Positions 40,517 to 50,888 of a stretch of 64,000 bases of DNA are shown here, in pieces (position 1 is the first letter of the stretch; every line of letters begins with the position of its first letter). The notes under the pieces were generated by a model. That model was not told the DNA's origin, ran no database searches, and saw only the letters and a list, made by a program, of their open reading frames with translations. Position numbers and translations under genes: made by a program. Source of the DNA: Rhizobium brockwellii (GTDB taxonomy: Bacteria; Pseudomonadota; Alphaproteobacteria; Rhizobiales; Rhizobiaceae); the NCBI RefSeq assembly GCF_000769405.2, contig NZ_CP053439.1, positions 3,952,501 through 4,016,500 on the forward strand, in the 5' to 3' direction.

Positions 40517-41302
40517 ATGTTCATACCACTTCACGATGCCAATACGCTGAAACATATCAAAGTTCAGTGGGTGACGCTCGCACTGATCGCGCTGAATATC
40601 GCGGTCTGGCTTTTGACCAGCCTGGAGAGCGAACAGGCAGCCCAGGCGACGACTGTCGGGCTCGGCTATATCCCGGCAATCGCCTTCGGCCATGCGATGC
40701 TGGCTCAGGGGCTCGAAATCGTGCCGGAACCGCTGACCTACCTTACCTATGCCTTCGTCCACACCGGCTTCTGGCATCTGGCCGGCAACATGATCTTCCT
40801 CTGGGTCTTCGGCGATAATGTCGAGGATGCGATGGGACATCTGCGCTTCCTGATTTTCTATCTCGTTTGCGCGGCCGCCGGCGCGCTCTGCCACGGCCTG
40901 CTGACCATGACCTCGGAAGCGCCGTTGGTCGGCGCATCGGGGGCGGTCTCCGGCGTCGTTGCCGCCTATGTCATGCTGCATCCGCGCGTCAGGGTCTGGG
41001 TGCTGGTGTTTTTCCGTGTGCCGTTGCCCCTGCCGGCCTTCGTGCCGCTGCTTCTGTGGATCGGGCAGCAGTTTTTCATGCTGGCGATCGCACCTGACGG
41101 CGACGTTTCCTGGGGCGCGCATGTCGGCGGCATCCTGGCCGGGGCTTTCCTGATCCTGGTGTTGCGCCGGCCTGGCGTGCCGCTCTTCGACCGGCAGATC
41201 GTCACGCCCCGCGCCGTCAGAAACGACCCAGGCGCCGGCCCGGCCATCGCAGCCGGCACGGACGGACGGACGGCGCAGCGATTTCCCTGGGGCCGCCGCT
41301 GA
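40517..41302 (+). CDS. Rhomboid family intramembrane serine protease
   Basis: 261 residues, six to seven helices. The catalytic dyad is Ser 141 (in GASGAV, 139-144) and His 202 (in WGAHVGG); the oxyanion-hole HxxxN is HLAGN (87-91). It should cleave transmembrane helices of target proteins in the inner membrane. The C-terminal tail (about 235-261) is cytosolic, basic and proline-poor. Substrate unknown. Last gene before the promoter region of etfBA. Confidence 0.93.
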   Translation: MFIPLHDANTLKHIKVQWVTLALIALNIAVWLLTSLESEQAAQATTVGLGYIPAIAFGHAMLAQGLEIVPEPLTYLTYAFVHTGFWHLAGNMIFLWVFGDNVEDAMGHLRFLIFYLVCAAAGALCHGLLTMTSEAPLVGASGAVSGVVAAYVMLHPRVRVWVLVFFRVPLPLPAFVPLLLWIGQQFFMLAIAPDGDVSWGAHVGGILAGAFLILVLRRPGVPLFDRQIVTPRAVRNDPGAGPAIAAGTDGRTAQRFPWGRR

Positions 41303-41310
41303 CGACAATA

Positions 41311-41338
41311 TTGACGTGAACGTAAACGTTCATATATT
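41311..41338 (+). promoter_or_regulatory. Promoter with dyad operator before etfB
   Basis: TTGACG (41311-41316), then a perfect inverted repeat TGAACGT-AA-ACGTTCA (41317-41332), then TATATT (41333-41338). A dyad filling the spacer is how MerR-type regulators bind, and an ACGTAAACGT core resembles what I remember of LiuR sites controlling branched-chain acyl-CoA and ETF genes in Proteobacteria. Regulator identity is inferred; no merR gene is in the window. Confidence 0.55.
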
Positions 41339-41488
41339 GCCGAGGCAAATTGCCTGCCGGCGTCATGCAAGCGTTGAATTTGGAGGAAAAACGCGTATCC
41401 ATGTCGCCATTCGACAATCGGAGCGGCGCCCAAGCGCGCATTTTCAAAAAAAGTCTCTGAAGCCAGTTTCTCCTGAAGGAAGGACCCC

Positions 41489-42238
41489 ATGAAGATACTC
41501 GTCCCAGTCAAACGGGTTGTCGACTACAACGTGAAGATCCGGGTGAAGCCGGATGGCACGGGTGTCGAGCTTGCCAATGTGAAGATGTCGATGAACCCGT
41601 TCGACGAGATCTCGGTGGAAGAGGCGCTGCGGCTGAAGGAAGCCGGCAAGTGCGAGGAAGTGGTCGTCGTCTCGATCGGTCCTGCCAAGGCTGAGGAGAC
41701 GCTGCGGACCGCACTTGCGATGGGCGCCGACCGGGCGATCCTGGTCGAGACCGACGATCAGATCGAGCCGCTCACTGTCGCCAAGATCTTGAAGGCTGTG
41801 GCCGATGCCGAACAGCCCGGTCTGATCATCGTTGGCAAGCAGGCGATCGATGACGATTCGAACCAGACCGGCCAGATGCTGGCGGCATTGCTCGGAACCG
41901 CCCAGGCAACCTTCGCCTCGAAAATCGAGATCGGTGACGGCAAGGCTCAGGTGACCCGCGAAGTCGATGGCGGCCTGCAGACGATCGAGATCAAGCTGCC
42001 GGCGGTCGTCACCACCGATCTGCGCTTGAACGAACCGCGCTATGCCTCGCTGCCGAATATCATGAAGGCGAAGAAGAAGCCGCTCGACAAGAAGACGCCA
42101 AGCGACTTCGGTGTCTCCACCACGCCACGTCTCAAGGTGTTGAAGACCGAGGAGCCGTCCGGCCGCAAGGCCGGCGTCAAGGTCAAGTCGGTCGCCGAAC
42201 TCATCGACAAGCTCAAGAACGAAGCCGGCGTGCTTTAA
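41489..42238 (+). CDS. etfB: Electron transfer flavoprotein subunit beta
   Basis: 249 residues; binds AMP and, with EtfA, carries electrons from acyl-CoA dehydrogenases to ETF-ubiquinone oxidoreductase. It opens [19 protein letters not shown], and the ETF-beta signature [13 protein letters not shown] is near residues 170-182. The ATG at 41489 follows GAAGGAAGG. Followed by etfA after 23 nt; promoter with dyad lies 150 nt upstream. Confidence 0.96.
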   Translation: MKILVPVKRVVDYNVKIRVKPDGTGVELANVKMSMNPFDEISVEEALRLKEAGKCEEVVVVSIGPAKAEETLRTALAMGADRAILVETDDQIEPLTVAKILKAVADAEQPGLIIVGKQAIDDDSNQTGQMLAALLGTAQATFASKIEIGDGKAQVTREVDGGLQTIEIKLPAVVTTDLRLNEPRYASLPNIMKAKKKPLDKKTPSDFGVSTTPRLKVLKTEEPSGRKAGVKVKSVAELIDKLKNEAGVL

Positions 42239-42261
42239 GCCAGAACTAGGGAGATATCATC

Positions 42262-43203
42262 ATGGCCATTCTTCTTCTGGCTGACCACGACAATGCAAGC
42301 CTGTCCGATCAGACCGCCAAGACGCTGACGGCTGCCGCAAAGATTGCCAAGGACCAAGCAAGCGATATTCACATCCTCGTCGCCGGCAAGGCTGCCAAGG
42401 CTGCTGCCGATGCCGCCGCCAAGCTTGCCGGCGTATCCAAGGTGCTGCTGGCCGAAAGCGACGAACTGGCCAACAATCTGGCCGAACCGCTGGCCGACCT
42501 GATCGTCTCGCTGGCGGGAAGCTACGACACGATCATCTCGGCTGCCACCTCGGTCGGCAAGAATGTTCTGCCGCGCGTCGCTGCTCTTCTCGACGTTGCC
42601 CAGGTCTCGGAGATCATCGAGGTGATCTCGTCCGATACCTTCAAGCGGCCGATCTATGCCGGCAATGCCATCCAGACGGTACAGGCGAGCGATGCCAAGA
42701 AGGTCATCACCGTGCGCACCGCATCCTTCGCCTCTGCGCCGGAGGGTGGTTCGGCCACCGTCGAAGGGATCCCGGCGGTTTCCGATCCGGGACTGTCGAC
42801 CTTCGTCAGGGACGCGCTGTCGGCCTCCGATCGCCCGGAACTGACCTCTGCCAAAATCATCATTTCCGGTGGCCGTGCGCTCGGCTCGGCGGAGAAGTTC
42901 AAGGAGGTCATCCTGCCGCTGGCCGACAAGCTCGGCGCTGCCGTCGGTGCATCCAGAGCCGCCGTCGATGCCGGTTATGCGCCGAACGACTGGCAGGTCG
43001 GCCAGACCGGCAAGGTGGTCGCGCCGCAGCTCTATATCGCCTGCGGCATTTCAGGCGCCATCCAGCATCTGGCCGGCATGAAGGATTCGAAGGTGATCGT
43101 CGCCATCAACAAGGACGAGGAGGCGCCGATCTTCCAGGTCGCCGACTACGGATTGGTCGCCGATCTCTTCGACGCCCTGCCGGAATTGCAAAAGGCGCTC
43201 TGA
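42262..43203 (+). CDS. etfA: Electron transfer flavoprotein subunit alpha
   Basis: 313 residues; the C-terminal half binds FAD ([11 protein letters not shown], then [20 protein letters not shown], and [16 protein letters not shown] at the end). Partner of EtfB in electron transfer from acyl-CoA and related dehydrogenases. The ATG at 42262 follows AGGGAGA. The next gene on the same strand is hbdA, 148 nt on, so the three link ETF with fatty-acyl or hydroxybutyryl-CoA turnover. Confidence 0.96.
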   Translation: MAILLLADHDNASLSDQTAKTLTAAAKIAKDQASDIHILVAGKAAKAAADAAAKLAGVSKVLLAESDELANNLAEPLADLIVSLAGSYDTIISAATSVGKNVLPRVAALLDVAQVSEIIEVISSDTFKRPIYAGNAIQTVQASDAKKVITVRTASFASAPEGGSATVEGIPAVSDPGLSTFVRDALSASDRPELTSAKIIISGGRALGSAEKFKEVILPLADKLGAAVGASRAAVDAGYAPNDWQVGQTGKVVAPQLYIACGISGAIQHLAGMKDSKVIVAINKDEEAPIFQVADYGLVADLFDALPELQKAL

Positions 43204-43271
43204 CCGCGCCAAATGCTTTTCTTTCGCACTTGCGAATGACTGGAAAATTATATTTTATCGGGCTACTACTG

Positions 43272-43297
43272 CTGCCGGGCGATCCTTCGTCCGGCAG
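43272..43297 (+). terminator. Possible terminator after etfA
   Basis: CTGCCGG (43272-43278) and CCGGCAG (43291-43297) form a 7-bp stem with a 12-nt loop, followed by TATTGCTAG rather than a U-run. It may end etfBA transcription or merely attenuate it before hbdA. Confidence 0.35.
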
Positions 43298-43351
43298 TAT
43301 TGCTAGAAAAATGCGGCGGCGCGGGGGCGCATGCCGTGCGGGGGTTTGGAG

Positions 43352-44233
43352 ATGAATGCGGTGTTGAAGAATATTGGTATTATCGGTGCCGGTCAGATGG
43401 GCTGCGGCATCGCGCATGTTTCGGCCGCCGCAGGTTACAGGGTTCACATCTACGATCTCTCGCAGGACCGCATCGAATCCGGCCTTGCCACCATCAACGG
43501 CAACCTGGCCCGCCTGGTGACGAACGGCAAGATGACCGAAGAGGAGCGCAAGTCGACCTTGTCGCTCATCACAGGCTCGTCCGATGTCAATGATCTCGCC
43601 CCCTCCGATCTCGTCATCGAGGCCGCCACCGAGGATGAAACGGTCAAGCGCAAGATCTATACGCAGGTCTGTCCGGTCCTGAAGCCGGAAGCACTGCTTG
43701 CCACCAACACCTCTTCCCTGTCCATCACCCGGCTTGCTGCCGCCACCGACCGCCCCGAGCGCTTCATGGGCATACATTTCATGAACCCGGTGCCGGTGAT
43801 GAAGCTGGTCGAACTGGTGCGCGGCATCGCGACCGACGAGAAGACCTTTTCCGCCGCCAAGGAATTCGTCGGCACGCTGGAAAAGACCATCACCGTCGCC
43901 GAGGATTTCCCGGCCTTCATCGTCAACCGCATCCTGCTGCCGATGATCAACGAAGCGATCTACACGCTCTATGAAGGCGTCGGCACGGTCGACGCCATCG
44001 ATACAGCGATGAAGCTCGGCGCCAACCATCCGATGGGACCGCTGCAGCTTGCCGATTTCATCGGCCTCGACACCTGCCTCTCGATCATGCAGGTGCTGCA
44101 TGACGGCCTGGCGGATTCGAAATATCGTCCCTGCCCGCTGCTGGTAAAATATGTCGAAGCCGGCTGGCTCGGACGCAAGTCCGGCCGCGGCTTCTATGAC
44201 TATCGCGGTGAAGTGCCGGTCCCGACGCGGTAA
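43352..44233 (+). CDS. hbdA: 3-hydroxybutyryl-CoA dehydrogenase
   Basis: Interconverts 3-hydroxybutyryl-CoA and acetoacetyl-CoA with NAD(P). 293 residues from the ATG at 43352, preceded by GGAG. The dinucleotide loop GAGQMG is at 12-17, and the catalytic His 142 is in [16 protein letters not shown]. Single-domain length (no crotonase part) identifies the HbdA type rather than a FadB-like fusion. Co-directional with etfBA, which fits acyl-CoA or polyhydroxybutyrate metabolism. Confidence 0.95.
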   Translation: MNAVLKNIGIIGAGQMGCGIAHVSAAAGYRVHIYDLSQDRIESGLATINGNLARLVTNGKMTEEERKSTLSLITGSSDVNDLAPSDLVIEAATEDETVKRKIYTQVCPVLKPEALLATNTSSLSITRLAAATDRPERFMGIHFMNPVPVMKLVELVRGIATDEKTFSAAKEFVGTLEKTITVAEDFPAFIVNRILLPMINEAIYTLYEGVGTVDAIDTAMKLGANHPMGPLQLADFIGLDTCLSIMQVLHDGLADSKYRPCPLLVKYVEAGWLGRKSGRGFYDYRGEVPVPTR

Positions 44234-44287
44234 ACACCTGCTGCTCGAAGCACTATTTTCATGCAGGAGGGTTGGCCGTTCGCGGCC

Positions 44288-44950
44288 CTACGACCCGATC
44301 GCGCCCTTGATCAAAGCCTTGGCATCCTCGCTGTCCCAGGCAGCCGGCCCGTTCATCGCCGAAATCAGGCATCCCTTGTCATCGATCAGCAGCGTCACCG
44401 GCAGCCCCATGGCGAGGCCCTCCTTCTTCAGATTGTTGAACACCGAAATCGTATTGTCGCGATAGAGCTGCAGCGCATCGACGCCGATCTCGGTGAGGAA
44501 CGTCTTCGGCTTCTCGTCGTCGCCGCTATCGATATTGACCGGCACCACCTGGAACCTGTCGCTGCCCATCTCCTTCTCGAGCGCGTTCAGCGCCGGCATC
44601 TCCTCGCGGCAGGGAACGCACCATGTCGCCCAGAGATTGAGAAGCACGGTCTTGCCGGCGAAATGATCGAGCGTCAGCGGCTTGCCGTCCGGCCCGTTGA
44701 AGGAGACCGCAGTCAGTTTCCGAGGCTCATAGGCGGCGACCATGGCGGCCACCTGTCCCTTCATCAGCGGTGTGACGCTGGCGACGCGATCCCTCGCAAG
44801 CTTGCATTCGGCTGACGCCGTTTCGCCGCCGCCATTGCCAATCCCCGTCTCCTTCACGTATACCGCTGCCGCACCGGCAACGACACCCGCAATGGCGGCC
44901 ATCGCGATCCATTTCAGGGATGGCAGCCCGAGGGGTTTTCTTGTCGTCAT
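44288..44950 (-). CDS. tlpA: TlpA family thiol:disulfide interchange protein
   Basis: 220 residues from the ATG at 44950, which follows AGGAGAA; longer frames to 45103 lack a good start. An N-terminal anchor (about 13-31) leaves a periplasmic thioredoxin fold with the active site WATWCVPC (Cys 111, Cys 114). TlpA keeps periplasmic thiols reduced and in rhizobia helps cytochrome aa3 maturation. An insert of about 50 residues with one further Cys lies between anchor and fold. Divergent from argH with 40 bp between. Confidence 0.93.
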   Translation of the reverse strand: MTTRKPLGLPSLKWIAMAAIAGVVAGAAAVYVKETGIGNGGGETASAECKLARDRVASVTPLMKGQVAAMVAAYEPRKLTAVSFNGPDGKPLTLDHFAGKTVLLNLWATWCVPCREEMPALNALEKEMGSDRFQVVPVNIDSGDDEKPKTFLTEIGVDALQLYRDNTISVFNNLKKEGLAMGLPVTLLIDDKGCLISAMNGPAAWDSEDAKALIKGAIGS

Positions 44951-44990
44951 TTCATTCTCCTGGACATGCATCCTCAAGGCGGACACCTTC

Positions 44991-46394
44991 ATGGCCGACG
45001 ACACCACGGACACCAAATCCTCCAACCAGATGTGGGGCGGTCGCTTCGCCTCCGGCCCAGACGCGATCATGGAGGAGATAAATGCCTCGATCGGTTTCGA
45101 CAAGAAGCTATTCGCGCAGGATATCCGCGGTTCGATTGCCCATGCGACGATGCTCGCCCATCAGGGGATCATTTCCACTGACGATAAGGACAAGATCGTT
45201 CACGGGCTAAACACGATCCTGTCAGAAATCGAAAGCGGCAATTTCGAATTTTCGCGCCAGCTCGAAGACATCCATATGAATGTCGAAGCACGCCTGGCGA
45301 CGCTGATCGGGCCGGCCGCCGGCCGGTTGCACACCGCCCGCTCGCGCAATGATCAGGTGGCGCTCGACTTCCGTCTCTGGGTGAAGGAAGAGCTGCAGAA
45401 GACCGAGCAGATGCTGACCAACCTGATCGCGGCTTTCCTCGACCGCGCCGAAGAACATGCCGAAAGCGTCATGCCGGGCTTCACCCATCTGCAGACCGCC
45501 CAGCCCGTTACCTTCGGCCATCACTGCATGGCCTATGTTGAAATGTTCGGCCGCGATCGCTCGCGCGTGCGCCACGCCATCGAGCATCTGGATGAAAGCC
45601 CGATCGGTGCCGCCGCACTTGCCGGCACCGGCTATCCGATCGACCGCCACATGACGGCCAAGGCGCTCGGTTTCCGCGAGCCGACCCGCAACTCCATCGA
45701 TACGGTCTCCGACCGCGATTTCGCCATCGAATTCCTGTCGATCGCGGCGATTGCGGGCATGCACCTGTCGCGTCTGGCAGAAGAGATCGTCATCTGGTCG
45801 ACCCCGCAATTCGGTTTTGTGCGCCTGTCCGACGCTTTCTCGACCGGCTCCTCGATCATGCCGCAGAAGAAGAACCCGGATGCCGCCGAACTGGTGCGCG
45901 CCAAGACCGGCCGCATCAACGGCTCGCTGGTGGCGTTGCTGACGATCATGAAGGGCCTGCCGCTCGCTTATTCCAAAGACATGCAGGAAGACAAGGAACA
46001 GGTCTTCGACGCTGCCGAGAGCCTGGAACTGGCAATCGCCGCCATGACCGGCATGGTGCGCGACATGACCGTTAACACCGCGCGCATGAAGGCGGCGGCC
46101 GGCTCCGGCTATTCGACGGCGACCGATCTTGCCGACTGGCTGGTGCGCGAAGCGGGCCTCCCCTTCCGCGACGCCCATCACGTCACCGGCCGCGCCGTAG
46201 CGCTCGCCGAAAGCAAGGGCTGCGACCTTGCCGAGCTGCCGCTCCCCGATCTGCAGGCGATCCATCCCGACATCACCGACAAGGTCTACGGCGTGCTGAC
46301 CGTCGAGGCCTCGGTCGCCAGCCGCAAGAGCTTCGGCGGCACCGCGCCGTCCGAAGTGCGCAGGCAGATCGCCTTCTGGCGCGCCCGCAACTAA
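44991..46394 (+). CDS. argH: Argininosuccinate lyase
   Basis: Splits argininosuccinate to arginine and fumarate, the last step of arginine synthesis. 467 residues from the ATG at 44991. The superfamily signature [12 protein letters not shown] is at 286-297 and the typical MWGGRF opens the core at about residue 14. Divergent from tlpA. Downstream lptM and lysA follow on the same strand, with a G/C hairpin (46422-46443) in the gap. Confidence 0.97.
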   Translation: MADDTTDTKSSNQMWGGRFASGPDAIMEEINASIGFDKKLFAQDIRGSIAHATMLAHQGIISTDDKDKIVHGLNTILSEIESGNFEFSRQLEDIHMNVEARLATLIGPAAGRLHTARSRNDQVALDFRLWVKEELQKTEQMLTNLIAAFLDRAEEHAESVMPGFTHLQTAQPVTFGHHCMAYVEMFGRDRSRVRHAIEHLDESPIGAAALAGTGYPIDRHMTAKALGFREPTRNSIDTVSDRDFAIEFLSIAAIAGMHLSRLAEEIVIWSTPQFGFVRLSDAFSTGSSIMPQKKNPDAAELVRAKTGRINGSLVALLTIMKGLPLAYSKDMQEDKEQVFDAAESLELAIAAMTGMVRDMTVNTARMKAAAGSGYSTATDLADWLVREAGLPFRDAHHVTGRAVALAESKGCDLAELPLPDLQAIHPDITDKVYGVLTVEASVASRKSFGGTAPSEVRRQIAFWRARN

Positions 46395-46421
46395 GAGATA
46401 CCAGGCGTGGCGAAAAGCCGC

Positions 46422-46443
46422 CGCGCCCTTCCTGCGGGGCGCG
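46422..46443 (+). terminator. Hairpin after argH
   Basis: CGCGCCC (46422-46428) and GGGCGCG (46437-46443), 7 bp, loop 8 nt; no U-run. A weak or attenuating stop between argH and lptM. Confidence 0.35.
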
Positions 46444-46549
46444 CAAAGACCGCCAACAATCAGGGTGCACAAGGCAGATAAACTTCGCTATGAAGATCTC
46501 CATCATCCGATATGAATGATGCCGTCACATGCCGCAAAAGAGGATATCC

Positions 46550-46741
46550 ATGAAGAGCTTGCCGCACCTCGTCCGCCTGACGGCGGTTCTCGCCGTCATC
46601 GGCCTTGCCGTTGCCGGATGCGGGCGCAAGGGCGACCTCGATCCGCCGAGCGCTGCGGCAACCAAGGAAGGCGACGTGTCCAAGCCGACGAAACGGCCGG
46701 GAACCGTCGACAAGCCCTTCCTTCTCGATCCCCTTCTTTAA
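46550..46741 (+). CDS. LptM-type small outer-membrane lipoprotein
   Basis: 63 residues from the ATG at 46550, with AAGAGGATATCC upstream. A signal peptide ends at the lipobox VAGC (Cys 24 is lipidated) and GRKGDLDPPS follows, the YifL/LptM pattern. LptM helps the LptD-LptE translocon mature in enteric bacteria (family knowledge). lysA begins 11 nt later, as in the widespread yifL-lysA arrangement. Confidence 0.85.
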   Translation: MKSLPHLVRLTAVLAVIGLAVAGCGRKGDLDPPSAAATKEGDVSKPTKRPGTVDKPFLLDPLL

Positions 46742-46752
46742 GGCATAAGCCC

Positions 46753-48021
46753 GTGAACCATTTCGAGTACCGCGACGGCGTCCTTCATGCGGAGAACGTC
46801 CCCGTTCCCGAGATCGCCAAGGCGGTCGGCACCCCTTTCTACGTCTACTCCACCGCGACGCTGGAGCGCCATTACCGCGTCTTTTCGGAAGCCTTCGCCG
46901 ACATGGACTCTATGGTCTGCTATGCGATGAAGGCGAATTCGAACCAGGCGGTGCTGAAGACGCTGGGCCGCCTCGGCGCCGGCATCGACGTCGTCTCGGA
47001 GGGAGAGCTGCGCCGCGCGCTTGCCGCCGATATTCCGGCAAACCGCATCATGTTCTCAGGTGTCGGCAAGACGCCGTCCGAGATGGATTTCGCCCTCGAA
47101 GCCGGCATTTACTGTTTCAACGTCGAATCCGAGCCTGAACTCGAGATCCTCAATCAGCGCGCCGTCAGCGCGGGCAAGAAAGCGCCAGTCTCCTTCCGCA
47201 TCAACCCTGATGTCGATGCAAAGACGCATTCCAAGATCTCGACCGGCAAGAAGGAAAACAAGTTCGGCATCTCCTGGGAGCGCGCCCGCGCCATCTATGC
47301 CCATGCCGCCAGGCTGCCGGGCATCGAGGTCACCGGCATCGACATGCATATCGGCAGCCAGATCACCGAATTGCAGCCCTTCGACGACGCCTTCAGACTG
47401 CTGCACGACCTTGTCGCGACGCTCCGCGCCGACGGACACACCATCCACCACGTCGATATCGGCGGCGGCCTCGGCATCCCCTACAAGGACGACAACAATC
47501 CGCCGCCGCTGCCGGATGCCTATGCCGCAATCGTCAAGAACCAGCTGCGCGGCTTAAACTGCAAGATCATCACCGAGCCCGGCCGCCTGATCGTCGGCAA
47601 TGCCGGCATCCTCGTGACCGAGGTCCTCTATGTGAAAGATGGCGGCGAAAAGACCTTCGTCATCGTCGACGGCGCGATGAACGATCTCATTCGCCCGACG
47701 CTCTACGAGGCCTATCACGAGATTCGGCCGGTAACGATTTCGGCGGCTAACGCTCCCCGCATCCGCGCCGATGTCGTCGGCCCCGTCTGCGAGACCGGCG
47801 ACTATCTGGCGCTCGACCGCGAGATGGCGATGCCGAAGCCCGGCGACCTGATGGCCGTCAGCACCGCCGGCGCCTACGGCGCGGTCCAGGCCGGCACCTA
47901 TAACAGCCGCCTGCTGGTGCCCGAAGTTCTGGTCAGGGGCAGCGATTTTCATACGATTCGCCCGCGCAGAACCTATGCCGAACTGATCAGCCTCGACTCC
48001 GTTCCGGCCTGGCTCGACTGA
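46753..48021 (+). CDS. lysA: Diaminopimelate decarboxylase
   Basis: PLP enzyme that makes lysine from meso-diaminopimelate. 422 residues from the GTG at 46753, which follows AAGG; the open frame extends further upstream but overlaps lptM. The PLP lysine is Lys 60 in CYAMKANSN, and the glycine loop IGGGLGIP lies near 236-243. Sits between lptM and the TIGR02302 gene, which begins 165 nt after its stop. With lysC it gives two ends of the lysine pathway in this window. Confidence 0.97.
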   Translation: MNHFEYRDGVLHAENVPVPEIAKAVGTPFYVYSTATLERHYRVFSEAFADMDSMVCYAMKANSNQAVLKTLGRLGAGIDVVSEGELRRALAADIPANRIMFSGVGKTPSEMDFALEAGIYCFNVESEPELEILNQRAVSAGKKAPVSFRINPDVDAKTHSKISTGKKENKFGISWERARAIYAHAARLPGIEVTGIDMHIGSQITELQPFDDAFRLLHDLVATLRADGHTIHHVDIGGGLGIPYKDDNNPPPLPDAYAAIVKNQLRGLNCKIITEPGRLIVGNAGILVTEVLYVKDGGEKTFVIVDGAMNDLIRPTLYEAYHEIRPVTISAANAPRIRADVVGPVCETGDYLALDREMAMPKPGDLMAVSTAGAYGAVQAGTYNSRLLVPEVLVRGSDFHTIRPRRTYAELISLDSVPAWLD

Positions 48022-48186
48022 ACAAGCCATCACTTTTTGGCGAACAAACGTGAAAAGCCGGTAATACCGGCCGCTCGCCCTCGCCTTCGCCACAAAGAGT
48101 GTTATCCTTTCGTTCATGAGCGTATTGCCCTGCAATCGCCGGAAGCGCCCTCTGTTCCAGAACGCCAGATCGCGGAGACCGGACCG

Positions 48187-50841
48187 ATGACAAGCCCCTC
48201 GCGGCAGAAGAAAGGTGCATTTGCGTTCCGTCCCTCGCTTGCCCGGCTGGTGACGACGAAACGCCTGCTGGCGCGCATCGTGCTCTTTTTCGAGCAGCTG
48301 CTGCCGTCTCTGATGCCGGTACTATCCGTCATTGCCTTTTATCTCTCCGCCTCCTGGTTCGGCCTCTTCCGCAGTGTGCCGGACTGGCTGCGCATCCTGC
48401 TGCTCATCGCCTTTGCCGGTGCTTTTCTCGTCTCGCTCCTCCCCTTCCGCGCCCTGCGCTGGCCGAGGGTCGCAGAAGCCGACCGCATGCTGGAGGAGCG
48501 CAACGGCCTGTCGCACCAGCCGGTCACCGTCCAGGAAGACGAGCCGGCCTTCGATACGCCCTTCGGCCGAGCGCTTTGGCGCGAGCACCAGACGCGCATG
48601 GCCGAAAAGATCGCAGCACTCGATGCCGGACTTCCACGGCCTGATATCGCCGCGCATGACCGTTTTGCGTTGCGCGCCGTCCCGGCGCTGCTGCTCGTCA
48701 CGGCCTTCGGTTATTCGCTGTCGATCAACGGCGGCTCGATCCGCGACGCGTTGCAGGCAGCACCCGAGCAAGTGGTCAGCGATCCGGCGGTGCGCATCGA
48801 CGCCTGGGTGACGCCACCTTCCTATACCGGCCGCGCCCCGATCTATCTGACGGCTGACGGCAGCGAGCAGGCGCCGATCGGCATTCCGCAGTTTTCGGGC
48901 CTTACCGTGCGGGTCAGCGGCGGAAAGACGGCCGAAAAAGTCGTGTTCCGCAAGGCAAACGGCGAGGCCCAGGATATCGCCGTGCAGGCGGATACCAAGC
49001 CGCAGCAGACGGCGGCATCAGGCAGCGAGCAGCCGACGGCAGCACCCGCCAGCCAGGCTCTCGTCGCGCAGACGCATATGATGAAGCTCCAGGAGAACGG
49101 TGCACTCGAGGTCAACGGTCGGCGCTGGAGCTTCGATGTGCTCCCCGACAAGGCGCCGGAGATTGCCTTCGACGGCCTGCCGAAGCCCAGCGTCAATGGC
49201 GCGCTTGAAATCGGTTTCACGGTCAAGGACGATTACGGGGTCCAGGAGGCGCATGCGGAGATCGTTCCCGTCGACACCGATCCGACGGCAACGCCGCTCT
49301 ATCCGCTGCCGGAATACCGGCTGGATATTCCCCGCCGCAACGCCCGCGACGCCAAGGGCGTGACCAGCCGGAACCTGACCGAACATCCGCTTGCCGGCAA
49401 GCGCGTGCGCATCACGCTCGTCGCCAAGGATGCCGCCGGCCAGACCGGCCGCAGCCCGCCGCATGAGATGGTGCTGCCGTCGCGGCCCTTCAACGAGCCG
49501 CTTGCCGCGGCCGTCGCCGAGGAGCGGCAGGTTTTCGCGCTCGATACGCGCAAGATGCCGCAGGCAATCGCCCTGAACGAGGCACTGACCATCCGTCCCG
49601 AGGAGACGATACCGAAGCTCACCAACTACCTGCTGCTCGAATCCGCCTTGGCGCGCATGAAGCTCGCAAAGGGCGAGGATGCGCTGAAGGATACGGCCCA
49701 ATATCTATGGGAGATCGCCCTCGGCATGGAGGATGGCGATCTTTCGCTGGCCGAGCGCAAGCTGCGCGAGGCCCAGCAGAACCTCGCCGACGCGTTGGAC
49801 CGCAACGCTCCGGACGCGGAGATCAAGAAGCTCATGGACGAGCTGCGTAAGGCGATGCAGGACTATATGACCGAGCTTGCCCAACGCATGCAGAACGCGC
49901 CGATGCAGCCGAACCAGAACGCGCAAAATATCCTGCGTCAGCAGGATCTGGAACGGATGATGGACCAGATCGAGAATCTCGCCCGCTCCGGCAATCGTGA
50001 CGCCGCCCAGCAGATGCTATCGGAATTGCAGCGCATGATGAACAACCTGCAGGCGGGCCGTCCCCAGCGCGGCCAGCAGAGCCAGGAAAACAGCGAGGCC
50101 CGCAAGCAGATCGACAAGCTCGGCGAGATCCTGCGCGACCAACAGAAGCTGATGGAACAGACGTTCCGGCTCGACCAGCAGCTCAGGGATCGCATGCAGC
50201 GCGGCGAGCCTGACATGGGCGAGAACGATCCGCTGCTCGACGAGATGAATCCCGGAGAGAACGGCGAGCCACAGGATCAGCAGCAGGGCCAGCAAGGCAA
50301 GGAAGGCCAGCAGCCCTCCGACCAGATGACGGCCGAGCAGCTGCGCGAGGCGCTGAAACAGCTGCGCGCCCAGCAGGACGCGCTCGGCAAGCAACTCGGC
50401 GAATTGCAGAAGAGCCTCGGCGAGATGGGCATGAAGCCTGGTCCCGGCTTTGGCCAGGCGCAGCGTGAAATGGAAGGCGCTGGCCGCGAACTCGGCCAGG
50501 GCCGCGGCCAACCGGCCGTCGAGGGCCAGGGCCGCGCGCTGGAAGCGCTTCGCCAGGGCGCCCGCGACATGATGAACCAGATGATGCAGGCGCAGCAGGG
50601 CCAGCAGGGTCAAGGTCCGAACGGCCAGGTGGGTCAAGGCGACCAGAACGGCCGCGACCCGCTCGGCCGGCCGCGCCGGCCCCAAGGGCCGGATTTCGGC
50701 GACAACAGCGTGAAGGTGCCTGACGAAATCGACGTTCAGCGGGCGCGAGAAATCCTTGACGCGATCCGCGAAAAGCTCGGTAACAATCCACCGCAGGAAA
50801 TGGAACGGCGCTATCTCGAGCGGCTGCTGGACATCCAGTAG
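48187..50841 (+). CDS. TIGR02302 family membrane protein
   Basis: A large protein of 884 residues from the ATG at 48187 (GGAG upstream); function unknown. Two or three helices near the N-terminus (about 40-110, SVIAFYLSASWFGLF and LRILLLIAFAGAFLVSLLPF) and another near residue 165-185 anchor it. A beta-rich periplasmic region (about 190-430) follows. The C-terminal half (about 500-880) is helical and strikingly Gln/Met/Gly-rich (QQGQQGKEGQQPSDQMTAEQ), with coiled-coil character. Characteristic of Alphaproteobacteria. Its position behind lptM-lysA points to envelope work, but this is inference. Confidence 0.88.
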   Translation: MTSPSRQKKGAFAFRPSLARLVTTKRLLARIVLFFEQLLPSLMPVLSVIAFYLSASWFGLFRSVPDWLRILLLIAFAGAFLVSLLPFRALRWPRVAEADRMLEERNGLSHQPVTVQEDEPAFDTPFGRALWREHQTRMAEKIAALDAGLPRPDIAAHDRFALRAVPALLLVTAFGYSLSINGGSIRDALQAAPEQVVSDPAVRIDAWVTPPSYTGRAPIYLTADGSEQAPIGIPQFSGLTVRVSGGKTAEKVVFRKANGEAQDIAVQADTKPQQTAASGSEQPTAAPASQALVAQTHMMKLQENGALEVNGRRWSFDVLPDKAPEIAFDGLPKPSVNGALEIGFTVKDDYGVQEAHAEIVPVDTDPTATPLYPLPEYRLDIPRRNARDAKGVTSRNLTEHPLAGKRVRITLVAKDAAGQTGRSPPHEMVLPSRPFNEPLAAAVAEERQVFALDTRKMPQAIALNEALTIRPEETIPKLTNYLLLESALARMKLAKGEDALKDTAQYLWEIALGMEDGDLSLAERKLREAQQNLADALDRNAPDAEIKKLMDELRKAMQDYMTELAQRMQNAPMQPNQNAQNILRQQDLERMMDQIENLARSGNRDAAQQMLSELQRMMNNLQAGRPQRGQQSQENSEARKQIDKLGEILRDQQKLMEQTFRLDQQLRDRMQRGEPDMGENDPLLDEMNPGENGEPQDQQQGQQGKEGQQPSDQMTAEQLREALKQLRAQQDALGKQLGELQKSLGEMGMKPGPGFGQAQREMEGAGRELGQGRGQPAVEGQGRALEALRQGARDMMNQMMQAQQGQQGQGPNGQVGQGDQNGRDPLGRPRRPQGPDFGDNSVKVPDEIDVQRAREILDAIREKLGNNPPQEMERRYLERLLDIQ

Positions 50842-50888
50842 GCCACTCACCGCAACGCGATCGACAGCAGGCGCGTTAGAACAAAATC

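Noticed and set aside
38711..41308. An 865-codon minus-strand frame across the SDR, HIG1, adenosyltransferase and rhomboid genes
   Set aside because: It is antisense to four well-supported genes, crosses their intergenic gaps and has no domain signal.
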